NCBI RefSeq assembly: GCF_049319665.1
Contig: NZ_JBMOUD010000028.1
Span: forward strand, 1-20,699
DNA from: JBMOUD01 sp049319665
GTDB taxonomy: Bacteria; Pseudomonadota; Gammaproteobacteria; Enterobacterales; Enterobacteriaceae
Length of the DNA stretch: 20,699 nucleotides
Direction: 5' to 3'
Shown: piece by piece, positions 7,805 through 15,175 of the stretch
Position numbering within the stretch: position 1 is the stretch's first letter
How the letters are laid out: each line of letters starts with the position of its first letter
The notes under the pieces: model-generated
The model's database searches: none
Told to the model about the DNA's origin: nothing
The model's input: only the letters and a program-made list of their open reading frames with translations
Made by a program: the position numbers and the translations under genes

Positions 7805-8926
7805 CTAGCGGCGGATATCGTTAGCCTGGCGTAACAGTGAACCGCTTTCCTTCATAAAACGCGGAGCATAATCACCAAACCATTCAGATACCGACGTAAA
7901 TTTGCTGATAAATGCCTGCTTATCACCACTTTCCAATAATGCTAAAGCATCACCAAATCGCTGGTAATAGCGCTTAATCAGCGCCAGATTGCTTTCTGAG
8001 GACATAATGATGTCTGCATACAGTTGCGGGCTCTGTGCAAAGAGTCTTCCTACCATCGCCAGCTCTAAACGATAGATCGGCGAGGAAAGCGCTAACAATT
8101 GCTCAAGCTGTACATTCTCTTCCGACAAATGTAATCCGTAGGCAAAAGTAGCAAAGTGACGCAATGCCTGGATAAATGCCATGTTCTGGTCATGCTCGAC
8201 CGCACTGGTTTTATGCAGCCTCGCGCCCCACACTTGTAACTGATCCAGCAACCACTGATAAGCTTCCGGGTTACGTCCGTCACAATACACCACAACTTGT
8301 TTTGCCAAACTAGCAACATCAGGCCCAAACATTGGGTGTAGCCCTAAAACAGGACCTTCATGCGCGGCAAGCATTGCTTGCAGTGGTGCATTTTTAACTG
8401 AAGCCAAATCAACCAAGATGCAATCAGCAGGTAACTTAGGCAACCGAGCAATGACTTGCTCAGTACTATGAATAGGGACGCTAACGATCACCATTCCAGC
8501 ATCTGCCAGCAGAGATTCAGCCTGTGGCCAATCTTCTTGCTCCAGAATTCTCACCTGATAACCAGACAGTTCCAACATACGAGTAAACAGCTTACCCATC
8601 TGCCCCTTACCACCAACAATCACTACCGGGCGTAATTCAGGGCAAAGCGTTTTAAAGCCTTTATCGTTTTCGCTCAGGTAAGATTCCCGCATTACTCGGC
8701 GCAGCACATCCTCGATGAGATCGGGAGGAACGCCGAGGTTTTCGGCTTCTTGACGGCGTGAAGCGAGCATCGCGGCTTCACGTTCAGGCACATAGATCGG
8801 CAAACCATAACGGCTTTTTACTTCACCGACCTCTGCGACCAAATGTAAACGCTTAGCTAAAAGATCCAGCAGCGCCTTATCAACTTCATCGATTTGATCG
8901 CGCAATGCATTAAGTTCAGCCACCAT
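7805..8926 (-). CDS. tyrA: Bifunctional chorismate mutase / prephenate dehydrogenase (T-protein)
   Basis: TyrA turns chorismate into prephenate and oxidises it with NAD+ to 4-hydroxyphenylpyruvate, the precursor of tyrosine. The 373-residue protein has an AroQ mutase domain (about 1-90), a Rossmann NAD motif GGKGQMG at 105-111 and His197 in the LHPMFGPD motif, the catalytic histidine by E. coli numbering. The helical dehydrogenase dimer domain follows. The ATG at 8926 gives MVAELNALRDQ, matching the family start; an upstream in-frame codon at 8968 lies inside aroF and is rejected. The gene starts 7 bases after the aroF stop, with its ribosome-binding region overlapping the aroF end, so the two form a coupled operon. 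Confidence 0.98.
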   Translation of the reverse strand: MVAELNALRDQIDEVDKALLDLLAKRLHLVAEVGEVKSRYGLPIYVPEREAAMLASRRQEAENLGVPPDLIEDVLRRVMRESYLSENDKGFKTLCPELRPVVIVGGKGQMGKLFTRMLELSGYQVRILEQEDWPQAESLLADAGMVIVSVPIHSTEQVIARLPKLPADCILVDLASVKNAPLQAMLAAHEGPVLGLHPMFGPDVASLAKQVVVYCDGRNPEAYQWLLDQLQVWGARLHKTSAVEHDQNMAFIQALRHFATFAYGLHLSEENVQLEQLLALSSPIYRLELAMVGRLFAQSPQLYADIIMSSESNLALIKRYYQRFGDALALLESGDKQAFISKFTSVSEWFGDYAPRFMKESGSLLRQANDIRR

Positions 8927-8933
8927 AAAACCT

Positions 8934-10010
8934 TTACTCTCCTGTAGACCGAGCTGCCAGCGAGTCACCTAGCTCATCGTGCATATTTTTCAGCAAGGTT
9001 ACCGTGCTCTCCCAGTTGATGCAGGCGTCAGTGACCGATACGCCATAGCGCATATCAGCACGCGGCTGTTCAGAAGACTGGTTGCCTTCATGAATATTGC
9101 TTTCCAACATCAGACCGGTAATAGAACGGTTGCCTGCTTTGATCTGCTCGATAACCGATTGAGCAACCAGCGGCTGGCGACGGTAGTCTTTGTTTGAATT
9201 ACCATGGCTGCAATCTACCATCAAGGATGGCTTGAGTCCTGCATCTCGCATTTGTTTTTCACATTCCAGGACATCTTGCGGGCCGTAGTTTGGCGTCTTG
9301 CCGCCGCGCAAAATGACGTGTCCATCTGGATTGCCCTGGGTTTGCAGTAAGCACACCTGACCTGCCTGATTGATACCAACAAAACGGTGCGACATCGCCG
9401 CAGCGCGCATAGCGTTAATTGCCGTTCCCAGACTACCGTCGGTACCATTTTTGAAACCAACTGGCATAGAAAGACCAGATGCCATTTCGCGGTGGGTTTG
9501 CGATTCGGTAGTACGCGCACCGATAGCTGACCAGCTGAACAAATCACCTAAGTATTGTGGGCTGTTTGGATCCAACGCTTCAGTTGCTAAAGGCAGACCG
9601 AGTTCAACAAGCTGTAGGAGCAGGTTACGTGCAATGTGCAGACCCGCTTCAACATCAAAAGTGCCATCCATATGTGGATCGTTAATCAAACCTTTCCAAC
9701 CTACGGTAGTACGAGGCTTTTCAAAATAGACACGCATAACAATATACAAACGATCGCTAAGTTCTGTTGCGAGCGTTTTCAAGTGACGAGCATAATCGAT
9801 AGCGGCATCAGGGTCGTGAATCGAGCATGGACCACAAACCACCAACAGACGCGGATCGCGACCAGCGACAATGTCGGCAATCGTTTTGCGTGACTGGGCA
9901 ATGCTATCTTTGTTTTCTTCGCTCAGAGGGAACTGCTTTTTCAGTTCTTCTGGCGTAATTAACACTTGCTCTGCACTGATGTGCACATTGTTTAAGGCAT
10001 CTTTTTCCAT
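8934..10010 (-). CDS. aroF: 3-deoxy-7-phosphoheptulonate synthase, tyrosine-sensitive type
   Basis: AroF condenses phosphoenolpyruvate and erythrose 4-phosphate to DAHP, the first step of the shikimate pathway. The 358-residue protein keeps the CGPCSIHD motif with the metal-ligand Cys62, the KPRTTVGWKG phosphate-binding segment and the SHGNSNKDYRRQ block. Asn8 and Pro148, positions known to affect tyrosine inhibition in E. coli AroF, are both present. Together with tyrA as downstream partner and a TyrR box upstream, this supports the Tyr-sensitive isozyme over AroG or AroH. I chose the ATG at 10010 (MEKDALNNVH) by comparison with E. coli. An ATG four codons upstream (10022) is possible, and neither has a strong ribosome-binding site. 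Confidence 0.95.
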   Translation of the reverse strand: MEKDALNNVHISAEQVLITPEELKKQFPLSEENKDSIAQSRKTIADIVAGRDPRLLVVCGPCSIHDPDAAIDYARHLKTLATELSDRLYIVMRVYFEKPRTTVGWKGLINDPHMDGTFDVEAGLHIARNLLLQLVELGLPLATEALDPNSPQYLGDLFSWSAIGARTTESQTHREMASGLSMPVGFKNGTDGSLGTAINAMRAAAMSHRFVGINQAGQVCLLQTQGNPDGHVILRGGKTPNYGPQDVLECEKQMRDAGLKPSLMVDCSHGNSNKDYRRQPLVAQSVIEQIKAGNRSITGLMLESNIHEGNQSSEQPRADMRYGVSVTDACINWESTVTLLKNMHDELGDSLAARSTGE

Positions 10011-10112
10011 CGTAAATATCATCCAGGTCGACAGTTAAATTAAATAAGCACTCTGCTTTACTAGCATATGGGTGTAACGATACCACAACGTGTAAAGTTT
10101 TAAAACACAGAG

Positions 10113-10130
10113 TGTAAACTAAAAATTACC
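10113..10130 (-). promoter_or_regulatory. TyrR box upstream of aroF
   Basis: Read on the minus strand, GGTAAT-N6-TTTACA fits the TyrR consensus TGTAAA-N6-TTTACA in ten of twelve positions, including the invariant G and C 14 bases apart. It lies about 100 bases before the aroF start. A further TGTAAA half-site is at 10091-10096, about two helical turns away. A possible -10 TATGCT (10063-10068) has no good -35. TyrR with tyrosine would repress aroF-tyrA here, as in E. coli. Confidence 0.65.
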
Positions 10131-10323
10131 GACACCCGCTACATTACTCGCCATAAGAAAACTCAATAAAGCACATATAAATTCATTTAAAACAATAAAT
10201 TAACACCAAAAATATGATAATTAAAAGTTAGTTAATTGACAGGAAAAATGGAGGTGTAATAAATAATTTACACTAATTTTATTCAACGCGAACGGTAGAA
10301 TATAGAATCAGAGAAAAGCAGAT
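10131..10323. other. AT-rich spacer between aroF and rplS
   Basis: This A/T-rich stretch holds no credible reading frame, RNA gene or strong hairpin that I can see. It occupies the place where E. coli carries yfiR, yfiN and yfiB, which are absent here. It lies beyond the rplS terminator and upstream of the aroF control region, so it may only be spacer. Confidence 0.5.
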
Positions 10324-10353
10324 AAAAAAAACGGCCCGCCTAAGCGAGCCGTT
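10324..10353 (-). terminator. Terminator of the rpsP-rimM-trmD-rplS operon
   Basis: AACGGCTCGC pairs with GCGGGCCGTT (one wobble) around a TTAG loop. On the minus strand a run of T ending at 10324 follows. It lies 18 bases after the rplS stop and ends the ribosomal operon. Confidence 0.92.
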
Positions 10354-10371
10354 GTTCATAACACGAGAATG

Positions 10372-10734
10372 TTATCGTGCGTTAACGCGGTTCAGACGCT
10401 CTTTAATACGAGCAGACTTACCAGTACGTTCACGCAGGTAGTACAGTTTGGCTTTACGAACGGCACCACGACGTTTAACAGCGATGCTGTCAATAACAGG
10501 TGAGTGAGTCTGGAATACGCGCTCAACACCTTCGCCGTTAGAAATTTTGCGAACAGTGAATGCAGAGTGCAGACCGCGGTTACGGATAGCGATAACCACG
10601 CCCTCGAATGCCTGCAGACGTTTTTTGCTACCTTCAACGACCCATACTTTCACTTCGACCGAGTCACCCGGACGGAATGAAGGTACGTCTTGTTTCATCT
10701 GCTCTTGTTCGATTTGCTTAATGATATTGCTCAT
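10372..10734 (-). CDS. rplS: 50S ribosomal protein L19
   Basis: L19 sits at the 30S-50S interface and helps form bridges between the subunits. The product begins MSNIIKQIEQEQMKQDVPSF and carries the basic, SH3-like core including RPGDSVEVKVWVVEGSKKR and the conserved VRKAKLYYLRERTGK segment. At 120 residues it is about five longer than E. coli L19 because it continues as RVNAR after the usual RLN end. It is the last gene of the rpsP operon, 53 bases after trmD. The ribosome-binding site is AAGAGA, about six bases before the ATG. Confidence 0.98.
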   Translation of the reverse strand: MSNIIKQIEQEQMKQDVPSFRPGDSVEVKVWVVEGSKKRLQAFEGVVIAIRNRGLHSAFTVRKISNGEGVERVFQTHSPVIDSIAVKRRGAVRKAKLYYLRERTGKSARIKERLNRVNAR

Positions 10735-10787
10735 AATATGTCTCTTACCCTAGGTAAACTGATATTCGGGACAGTTTAGCGAAACGC

Positions 10788-11555
10788 TTAAACATTCCCT
10801 TCATAGTCTTGTTGACTGAGACGATGTTCCCGTTGGAACTCTCTCAGCAACACCTGTTGCTCGTCAGTCAGAGCTAGGTTTTCCAGAAGTTCAGGTCTTC
10901 TAAGCCAGGTTCGACCCAGCGACTGCTTCAAGCGCCAACGACGTATTTCTGCATGATTTCCCGACAGTAAAACTGGCGGTACTTCCATGCCTTCCAACAC
11001 TTCGGGGCGGGTATAATGGGGACAATCCAGCAATCCATCGGCGAAAGAATCTTCTTCCGCTGAAGCATGATGACCTAGCACACCCGGAATAAAACGGGAG
11101 ACTGAATCAATCAATGTCATTGCTGGCAGTTCACCACCGCTGAGTACGTAATCGCCTATTGACCATTCTTCGTCAATTTCGGTTCTGATTACCCGCTCAT
11201 CGATCCCTTCATAACGACCACAAACCAAGATGATTTTTTGGTTGGTCGCCAGTTCGCAAACGCCTTGTTGGTCAAGTTTGCGCCCCTGAGGTGAAAGATA
11301 AATCACCTTAACGCCTTCGCCTGCCGCTGCTTTAGCTGTATGAATCGCATCCCGCAAGGGTTGCACCATCATCAGCATTCCCGGGCCGCCGCCGTAAGGG
11401 CGTTCGTCCACGGTACGATGCCGGTCGTAGGCGAAGTCACGAGGACTCCAGCAAGCTACGCTCAGCAGGCCATTCTTTACTGCCCGGCCAGTTACCCCAT
11501 AATCGGTGATTGCGCGGAACATTTCAGGGAAAAGGCTAATTATACCAATCCACAT
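10788..11555 (-). CDS. trmD: tRNA (guanine-37-N1) methyltransferase TrmD
   Basis: TrmD places m1G at position 37, next to the anticodon, of tRNAs reading CNN codons and so prevents +1 frameshifting. It uses S-adenosylmethionine. The 255-residue protein is a SPOUT-class trefoil-knot enzyme: cofactor-binding loops LSPQGR (88-92) and YVLSGGELPAMT (136-147) are present. Arg154 and the catalytic Asp169 (in HHASAEEDS) occupy the E. coli positions. It is third in the rpsP-rimM-trmD-rplS operon, 51 bases after rimM, with GAGGA as ribosome-binding site. Confidence 0.98.
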   Translation of the reverse strand: MWIGIISLFPEMFRAITDYGVTGRAVKNGLLSVACWSPRDFAYDRHRTVDERPYGGGPGMLMMVQPLRDAIHTAKAAAGEGVKVIYLSPQGRKLDQQGVCELATNQKIILVCGRYEGIDERVIRTEIDEEWSIGDYVLSGGELPAMTLIDSVSRFIPGVLGHHASAEEDSFADGLLDCPHYTRPEVLEGMEVPPVLLSGNHAEIRRWRLKQSLGRTWLRRPELLENLALTDEQQVLLREFQREHRLSQQDYEGNV

Positions 11556-11606
11556 AGCCCAGTCCTCATAACAACGTTCTACTCAACCTACCGTCAGATA
11601 CGGAGG

Positions 11607-12155
11607 TCAAAAACCAGGATCCCAATCTACTTCAATTACTTGAGCAGTGAGATCGACTTTCTTGATAACCTGCCCATCGAGGAACGGAATCAACCGCTCC
11701 TTGATTCCGAAAGCATCTTTCAGGTTGGCTTTCACTACCATGACATCGTTAGAACCGGTTTCCATCATATCGATGACTTTACCCAATTCGTAACCGCCGG
11801 TTGTCACTACCTGGCAACCAAAAAGGTCTTTCCAGTAGTAATCACCATCGTCTAAGTCTGGCAATTGTGATGAATCTACAACGATCTCGCGATTCGTGAG
11901 TAAATTCGCCGCATCTCGATCGTCAACGCCTTTGACTTTGATGATCAAGTCCTGATTATGGCGCTTCCAGCTTTCCAGCTCGACAGCTTGCCACTTACCG
12001 CCCTGTTCGATAAACCAAGGCAGGTATTCGAAAATGCTTTCGGCGTCTTCGGTGGATGAAAACACTCTGAGCCAACCGCGAATACCGTATGTTGAGCCCA
12101 TTTTACCGAGAACAATCGGATTTTCGGGCGTCACTGGATTGAGTTGCTTGCTCAT
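11607..12155 (-). CDS. rimM: Ribosome maturation factor RimM
   Basis: RimM binds S19 and helps mature the 3' domain of 16S rRNA in the 30S subunit head. The 182-residue protein has the N-terminal RimM domain (about 14-95, GKMGSTYGIRGWLRVFS) and a C-terminal PRC-barrel domain (about 100-178, with DYYWKDLFGCQV and METGSNDVMVV), ending EVDWDPGF as in E. coli. The start is the ATG at 12155 (MSKQLNPVT). Upstream in-frame GTG codons would add three residues and instead form part of the GGTGG ribosome-binding site. It begins 18 bases after the rpsP stop. Confidence 0.97.
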   Translation of the reverse strand: MSKQLNPVTPENPIVLGKMGSTYGIRGWLRVFSSTEDAESIFEYLPWFIEQGGKWQAVELESWKRHNQDLIIKVKGVDDRDAANLLTNREIVVDSSQLPDLDDGDYYWKDLFGCQVVTTGGYELGKVIDMMETGSNDVMVVKANLKDAFGIKERLIPFLDGQVIKKVDLTAQVIEVDWDPGF

Positions 12156-12173
12156 AGCCACCACCGCGACAGA

Positions 12174-12422
12174 TTAAGCTGCTTTCTTAGCGTCTTTGAT
12201 CAGCGCAGCAACGCGATCAGAAACAGTTGCACCCAGATCTACCCAGTGGGTAATACGATCGAGGTCTAAACGCACAGCTTCAGCCTGGCCAGAAGCCAAT
12301 GGGTTGAAGAAGCCTACACGTTCGATGAAGCGACCATCACGAGCATTACGGCTGTCGGTCACTACTACTTGATAAAACGGACGCTTTTTAGCGCCGCCAC
12401 GAGCCAAACGAATTGTTACCAT
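12174..12422 (-). CDS. rpsP: 30S ribosomal protein S16
   Basis: S16 is a primary binder of the 16S rRNA 5' domain and is essential for 30S assembly. The product of 82 residues has the exact family length, starting MVTIRLARGGAKKRPFYQVV. It keeps DSRNARDGRFIERVGFFNP and ISDRVAALI-type C-terminal sequence (here VSDRVAALIK). The ATG at 12422 follows AGAGGA closely; a longer in-frame extension to 12509 runs through the leader hairpin and is not real. It is first gene of the ribosomal operon. Confidence 0.98.
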   Translation of the reverse strand: MVTIRLARGGAKKRPFYQVVVTDSRNARDGRFIERVGFFNPLASGQAEAVRLDLDRITHWVDLGATVSDRVAALIKDAKKAA

Positions 12423-12441
12423 AACATCCTCTTTAGTTAAT

Positions 12442-12479
12442 AAAACAATCAGACCCCATCGGGGAACGGGGTCTGATTG
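12442..12479 (-). promoter_or_regulatory. Hairpin in the rpsP leader, attenuator-like
   Basis: CAATCAGACCCC and GGGGTCTGATTG (12446-12457 and 12468-12479) form a perfect 12-base-pair stem with a 10-base loop. On the minus strand TTTT follows, and the rpsP ATG is 23 bases from the stem. If the promoter at 12499-12526 is right, the hairpin starts a few bases into the transcript. It could attenuate the operon, act as a 5' mRNA stabiliser or stop ffh readthrough. Confidence 0.7.
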
Positions 12480-12498
12480 CAATATAAAAAGCCCGAAA

Positions 12499-12526
12499 AT
12501 TTTACTCATTTTGGCGCAAAAAGCAA
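12499..12526 (-). promoter_or_regulatory. Putative promoter of the rpsP operon
   Basis: On the minus strand TTGCTT (12521-12526) is followed after 16 bases by TAAAAT (12499-12504, five of six). CGGGC lies where the start and discriminator would be. A weaker pair of promoter-like elements lies upstream in an imperfect 59-base repeat (12560-12660). The remaining ffh-rpsP gap has no gene. Confidence 0.5.
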
Positions 12527-12708
12527 TCGAAAGCGTCCTTAAGGCGCTAACTAGTTTCTTGCCAAGTAAAATCCTCGGCCCTCATTTTGAAAAACACAGC
12601 CTGCCCAGAGAACAATCGGGCCAAGATAAAACGCAGGAAAGTAGTTGAAAAAGCACAGCTTAGATTAATAAGGTGTGCTAATTGAGACCGCTTTAGCAAC
12701 GCAATAAC

Positions 12709-12725
12709 GGGCGCCTTGCGCGCCC
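12709..12725 (-). terminator. Possible weak terminator after ffh
   Basis: GGGCGC-GCAAG-GCGCCC lies 9 bases after the ffh stop on the minus strand and is followed by GTTATT rather than a real T run. It may end or merely pause ffh transcription, so some readthrough into rpsP is likely. Confidence 0.45.
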
Positions 12726-12733
12726 AGACAGGT

Positions 12734-14095
12734 TTAACGACCTGGGAAGCCCGGTGGCATCATACCTTTCATGCCACGCATCATCTTCGCAATACCGCCG
12801 TTTTTCATTTTCTTCATCATGCGCTGCATGTCATCAAACTGCTTGAGCAGTCGGTTAACATCCTGCACTTGCATACCAGAGCCCAACGCAATACGACGCT
12901 TGCGCGAACCTTTGATAATTTCTGGCTTAGCGCGCTCTTTCTTGGTCATCGAATTGATGATCGCTTCCATACGCACCAGCACTTTGTCATCCATCTGCGA
13001 TTTAACGTTGTCAGGTAACTGACCTACGCCCGGCAGCTTGCTCATCATGCTAGCCATACCGCCCATATTACGCATTTGTTTGAGTTGATCTAAGAAGTCG
13101 GTCAGGTCAAAACCGTCGCCCTTCTTAATTTTTGAAGCCAGCTTTTCAGCCTGCGCACGGTCGACTTTGCTTTCGATATCTTCGATAAGAGAAAGCACAT
13201 CACCCATGCCCAGAATACGTGAAGCAACACGATCTGGATGGAAAGGCTCAAGGGCATCGGTCTTTTCACCCATCCCCAGGAACTTGATAGGCTTGCCGGT
13301 GATATGACGGATAGACAGTGCCGCACCGCCGCGAGCATCGCCATCGACCTTAGTCAAGATAACACCCGTCAGCGGCAGCGCTTCGTTGAAGGCTTTAGCA
13401 GTATTCGCCGCATCTTGCCCGGTCATCGCATCGACAACAAACAGCGTTTCAACTGGATTAATCGCAGCATGAACCTGTTTGATTTCGTCCATCATCGCTT
13501 CATCGACGTGCAAACGACCGGCGGTATCCACCAGAATGACGTCGTAGAATTTCAGTTTTGCGTGCTGCAAGGCCGTTTTAACGATATCAACCGGCTTTTG
13601 TGCGACATCAGACGGGAAGAAATCGACACCAACTTGCTCAGCTAAGGTTTCCAACTGTTTAATCGCCGCTGGGCGATAAACGTCAGCTGAAACGACAATA
13701 ACTTTCTTCTTGCGCTTTTCTTTTAAGAACTTAGCAAGCTTACCGACGCTGGTCGTTTTACCGGCACCTTGCAAGCCCGCCATCAGCACTACGGCAGGAG
13801 GCTGAGCGGCCAGGTTAAGCTCGGCATTGGCCTCGCCCATTGCAGTAACCAGCTCTTTTTGGACAATCTTCACAAATTCCTGACCAGGGGTCAGACTTTT
13901 GTTAACTTCCTGGCCAACAGCTGCGTCTTTTACACGGTTAATAAAATCACGAACTACCGGCAGCGCAACGTCAGCTTCCAGTAACGCCATGCGAACTTCA
14001 CGCAGCGTTTCTTTAATATTCTCTTCGGTCAGCCGCCCACGGCCGCTGATATTGCGCAGTGTGCGCGACAATCGATCGGTTAAATTATCAAACAT
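12734..14095 (-). CDS. ffh: Signal recognition particle protein Ffh
   Basis: Ffh (SRP54 homologue) binds 4.5S RNA and signal sequences emerging from the ribosome and delivers them, through FtsY, to the inner membrane. At 453 residues it equals E. coli Ffh. It has the N domain (about 1-85), the GTPase domain with P-loop GLQGAGKT at 107-114, VDTAGRLH and TKVDGDARGGAALS motifs, and the methionine-rich M domain (about 296-453). The latter contains the RNA-binding GSRKRRIALGSG segment and a Met-rich tail ending MMPPGFPGR. It lies upstream of the rpsP operon on the same strand and is divergent from ypjD. Confidence 0.98.
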   Translation of the reverse strand: MFDNLTDRLSRTLRNISGRGRLTEENIKETLREVRMALLEADVALPVVRDFINRVKDAAVGQEVNKSLTPGQEFVKIVQKELVTAMGEANAELNLAAQPPAVVLMAGLQGAGKTTSVGKLAKFLKEKRKKKVIVVSADVYRPAAIKQLETLAEQVGVDFFPSDVAQKPVDIVKTALQHAKLKFYDVILVDTAGRLHVDEAMMDEIKQVHAAINPVETLFVVDAMTGQDAANTAKAFNEALPLTGVILTKVDGDARGGAALSIRHITGKPIKFLGMGEKTDALEPFHPDRVASRILGMGDVLSLIEDIESKVDRAQAEKLASKIKKGDGFDLTDFLDQLKQMRNMGGMASMMSKLPGVGQLPDNVKSQMDDKVLVRMEAIINSMTKKERAKPEIIKGSRKRRIALGSGMQVQDVNRLLKQFDDMQRMMKKMKNGGIAKMMRGMKGMMPPGFPGR

Positions 14096-14145
14096 CGTCT
14101 TGTGCTCAACGTAATGAATGGACGCCTTGGCGACATAATTGCGGG

Positions 14146-14154
14146 ATTATAACA
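14146..14154 (-). promoter_or_regulatory. Extended -10 promoter of ffh
   Basis: On the minus strand TGTTATAAT gives a perfect -10 (14146-14151) with the TG extension (14153-14154). No good -35 is present, as is common for extended -10 promoters. The start would be near 14139, about 44 bases before the ffh ATG. Confidence 0.65.
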
Positions 14155-14207
14155 CGAAATGCGCGCGATCTGTGCCATCACATCTCATCCAATCATAAGG
14201 AGATAAG

Positions 14208-14236
14208 TTGGAGCCGCGCTCGGGTAACGTTATACT
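14208..14236 (+). promoter_or_regulatory. Putative promoter of ypjD
   Basis: TTGGAG (14208-14213), a 17-base spacer and TATACT (14231-14236, five of six) give a plausible sigma-70 promoter. The start would be near 14243, about 31 bases before the ypjD ATG. Confidence 0.6.
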
Positions 14237-14273
14237 GACCTTCTCACTCATTTTTCGACGTTAATGATACGCT

Positions 14274-15065
14274 ATGCCAGTTTTCGCTCTTGTAGCCATG
14301 ATTGCCTACTTGTTAAGTCTTGCCCTGATTATTCCGAGCCTTACGCGGAAGAATGGGACATATCGACGTGTAGCGTTGGTATCGGCCATTATTGCGTTAA
14401 TTTGCCATGCCGTTACGCTTGAACAACGCATTTTTGACGTCAGCACCGGGCAAAATCTCAGCCTGGTCAACATTGGCTCTATTGTCAGTTTGATTATCTG
14501 TACGGTGATGACCATTGTCGCCTCACGCAGCCGCGGTTGGTTCATGCTGCCGATTGTTTATAGTTTTGCGCTAATCAATCTCGGGCTAGTCACTTTTTTA
14601 CCCGGTGAGTTTATTACTCATCTGGAAGCCAGCAAAGGTTTACTGGTGCATATTGGCTTAGCCCTGTTTTCCTACGCCACGCTGATTATCGCCGCACTTT
14701 ATGCGCTACAGCTCGCCTGGCTAGACTACCAGTTAAAAAACAAGCGCCTAACTTTTACCTCTGATATGCCGCCTTTGATGTCGATTGAACGCAAGATGTT
14801 TCATATCACTCAAGTCGGGGTCATTTTATTGACCTTTACGCTATGCACCGGCTTGGTATATATGGAAAACCTGTTCAGCCGTGAAAATATTGATAAAGCG
14901 GTATTATCAATTCTGGCGTGGCTGGTCTATATCGTATTATTGTGGGGTCATTACCATGAAGGCTGGCGCGGACGCCGCGTCGTCTGGTTCAGTATGGCGG
15001 GTGCTATTCTGCTAACTCTGGCCTATTTTGGTAGTCGTTTGATTCAGCAGGTAATGATGAAATGA
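14274..15065 (+). CDS. ypjD: Inner-membrane protein YpjD (CcsA/HemX-like family)
   Basis: This 263-residue protein is very hydrophobic, with about eight predicted membrane spans; clear ones begin near residues 3, 36, 65, 90, 125, 178, 211 and 240. It belongs to the cytochrome c assembly/HemX family and keeps the motif WGHYHEGWRGRR, whose histidines resemble haem-handling positions in CcsA. No haem-delivery role has been shown that I know of, and E. coli YpjD remains poorly defined. It lies next to corB on the same strand, with 110 bases between, as in E. coli. Identity as YpjD is firm; function is open. Confidence 0.93.
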   Translation: MPVFALVAMIAYLLSLALIIPSLTRKNGTYRRVALVSAIIALICHAVTLEQRIFDVSTGQNLSLVNIGSIVSLIICTVMTIVASRSRGWFMLPIVYSFALINLGLVTFLPGEFITHLEASKGLLVHIGLALFSYATLIIAALYALQLAWLDYQLKNKRLTFTSDMPPLMSIERKMFHITQVGVILLTFTLCTGLVYMENLFSRENIDKAVLSILAWLVYIVLLWGHYHEGWRGRRVVWFSMAGAILLTLAYFGSRLIQQVMMK

Positions 15066-15175
15066 CTTGCTTAACGCCGATGCTCACCCGCGTGCTTCAT
15101 GGGCAGTGGCATCACTCTTTTATTCTGGTGCGGCGAAAGCGCGGCACCTCACTATTTATATAAGGAAGTCCCCCG

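Noticed and set aside
11340..11855. Open frame of 171 codons opposite trmD and rimM
   Set aside because: It is a shadow of two confident genes on the minus strand and spans their intergenic gap.
12423..12509. N-terminal extension of rpsP by 29 codons
   Set aside because: It reads through the leader hairpin; S16 starts at MVTIRLA with a good ribosome-binding site.
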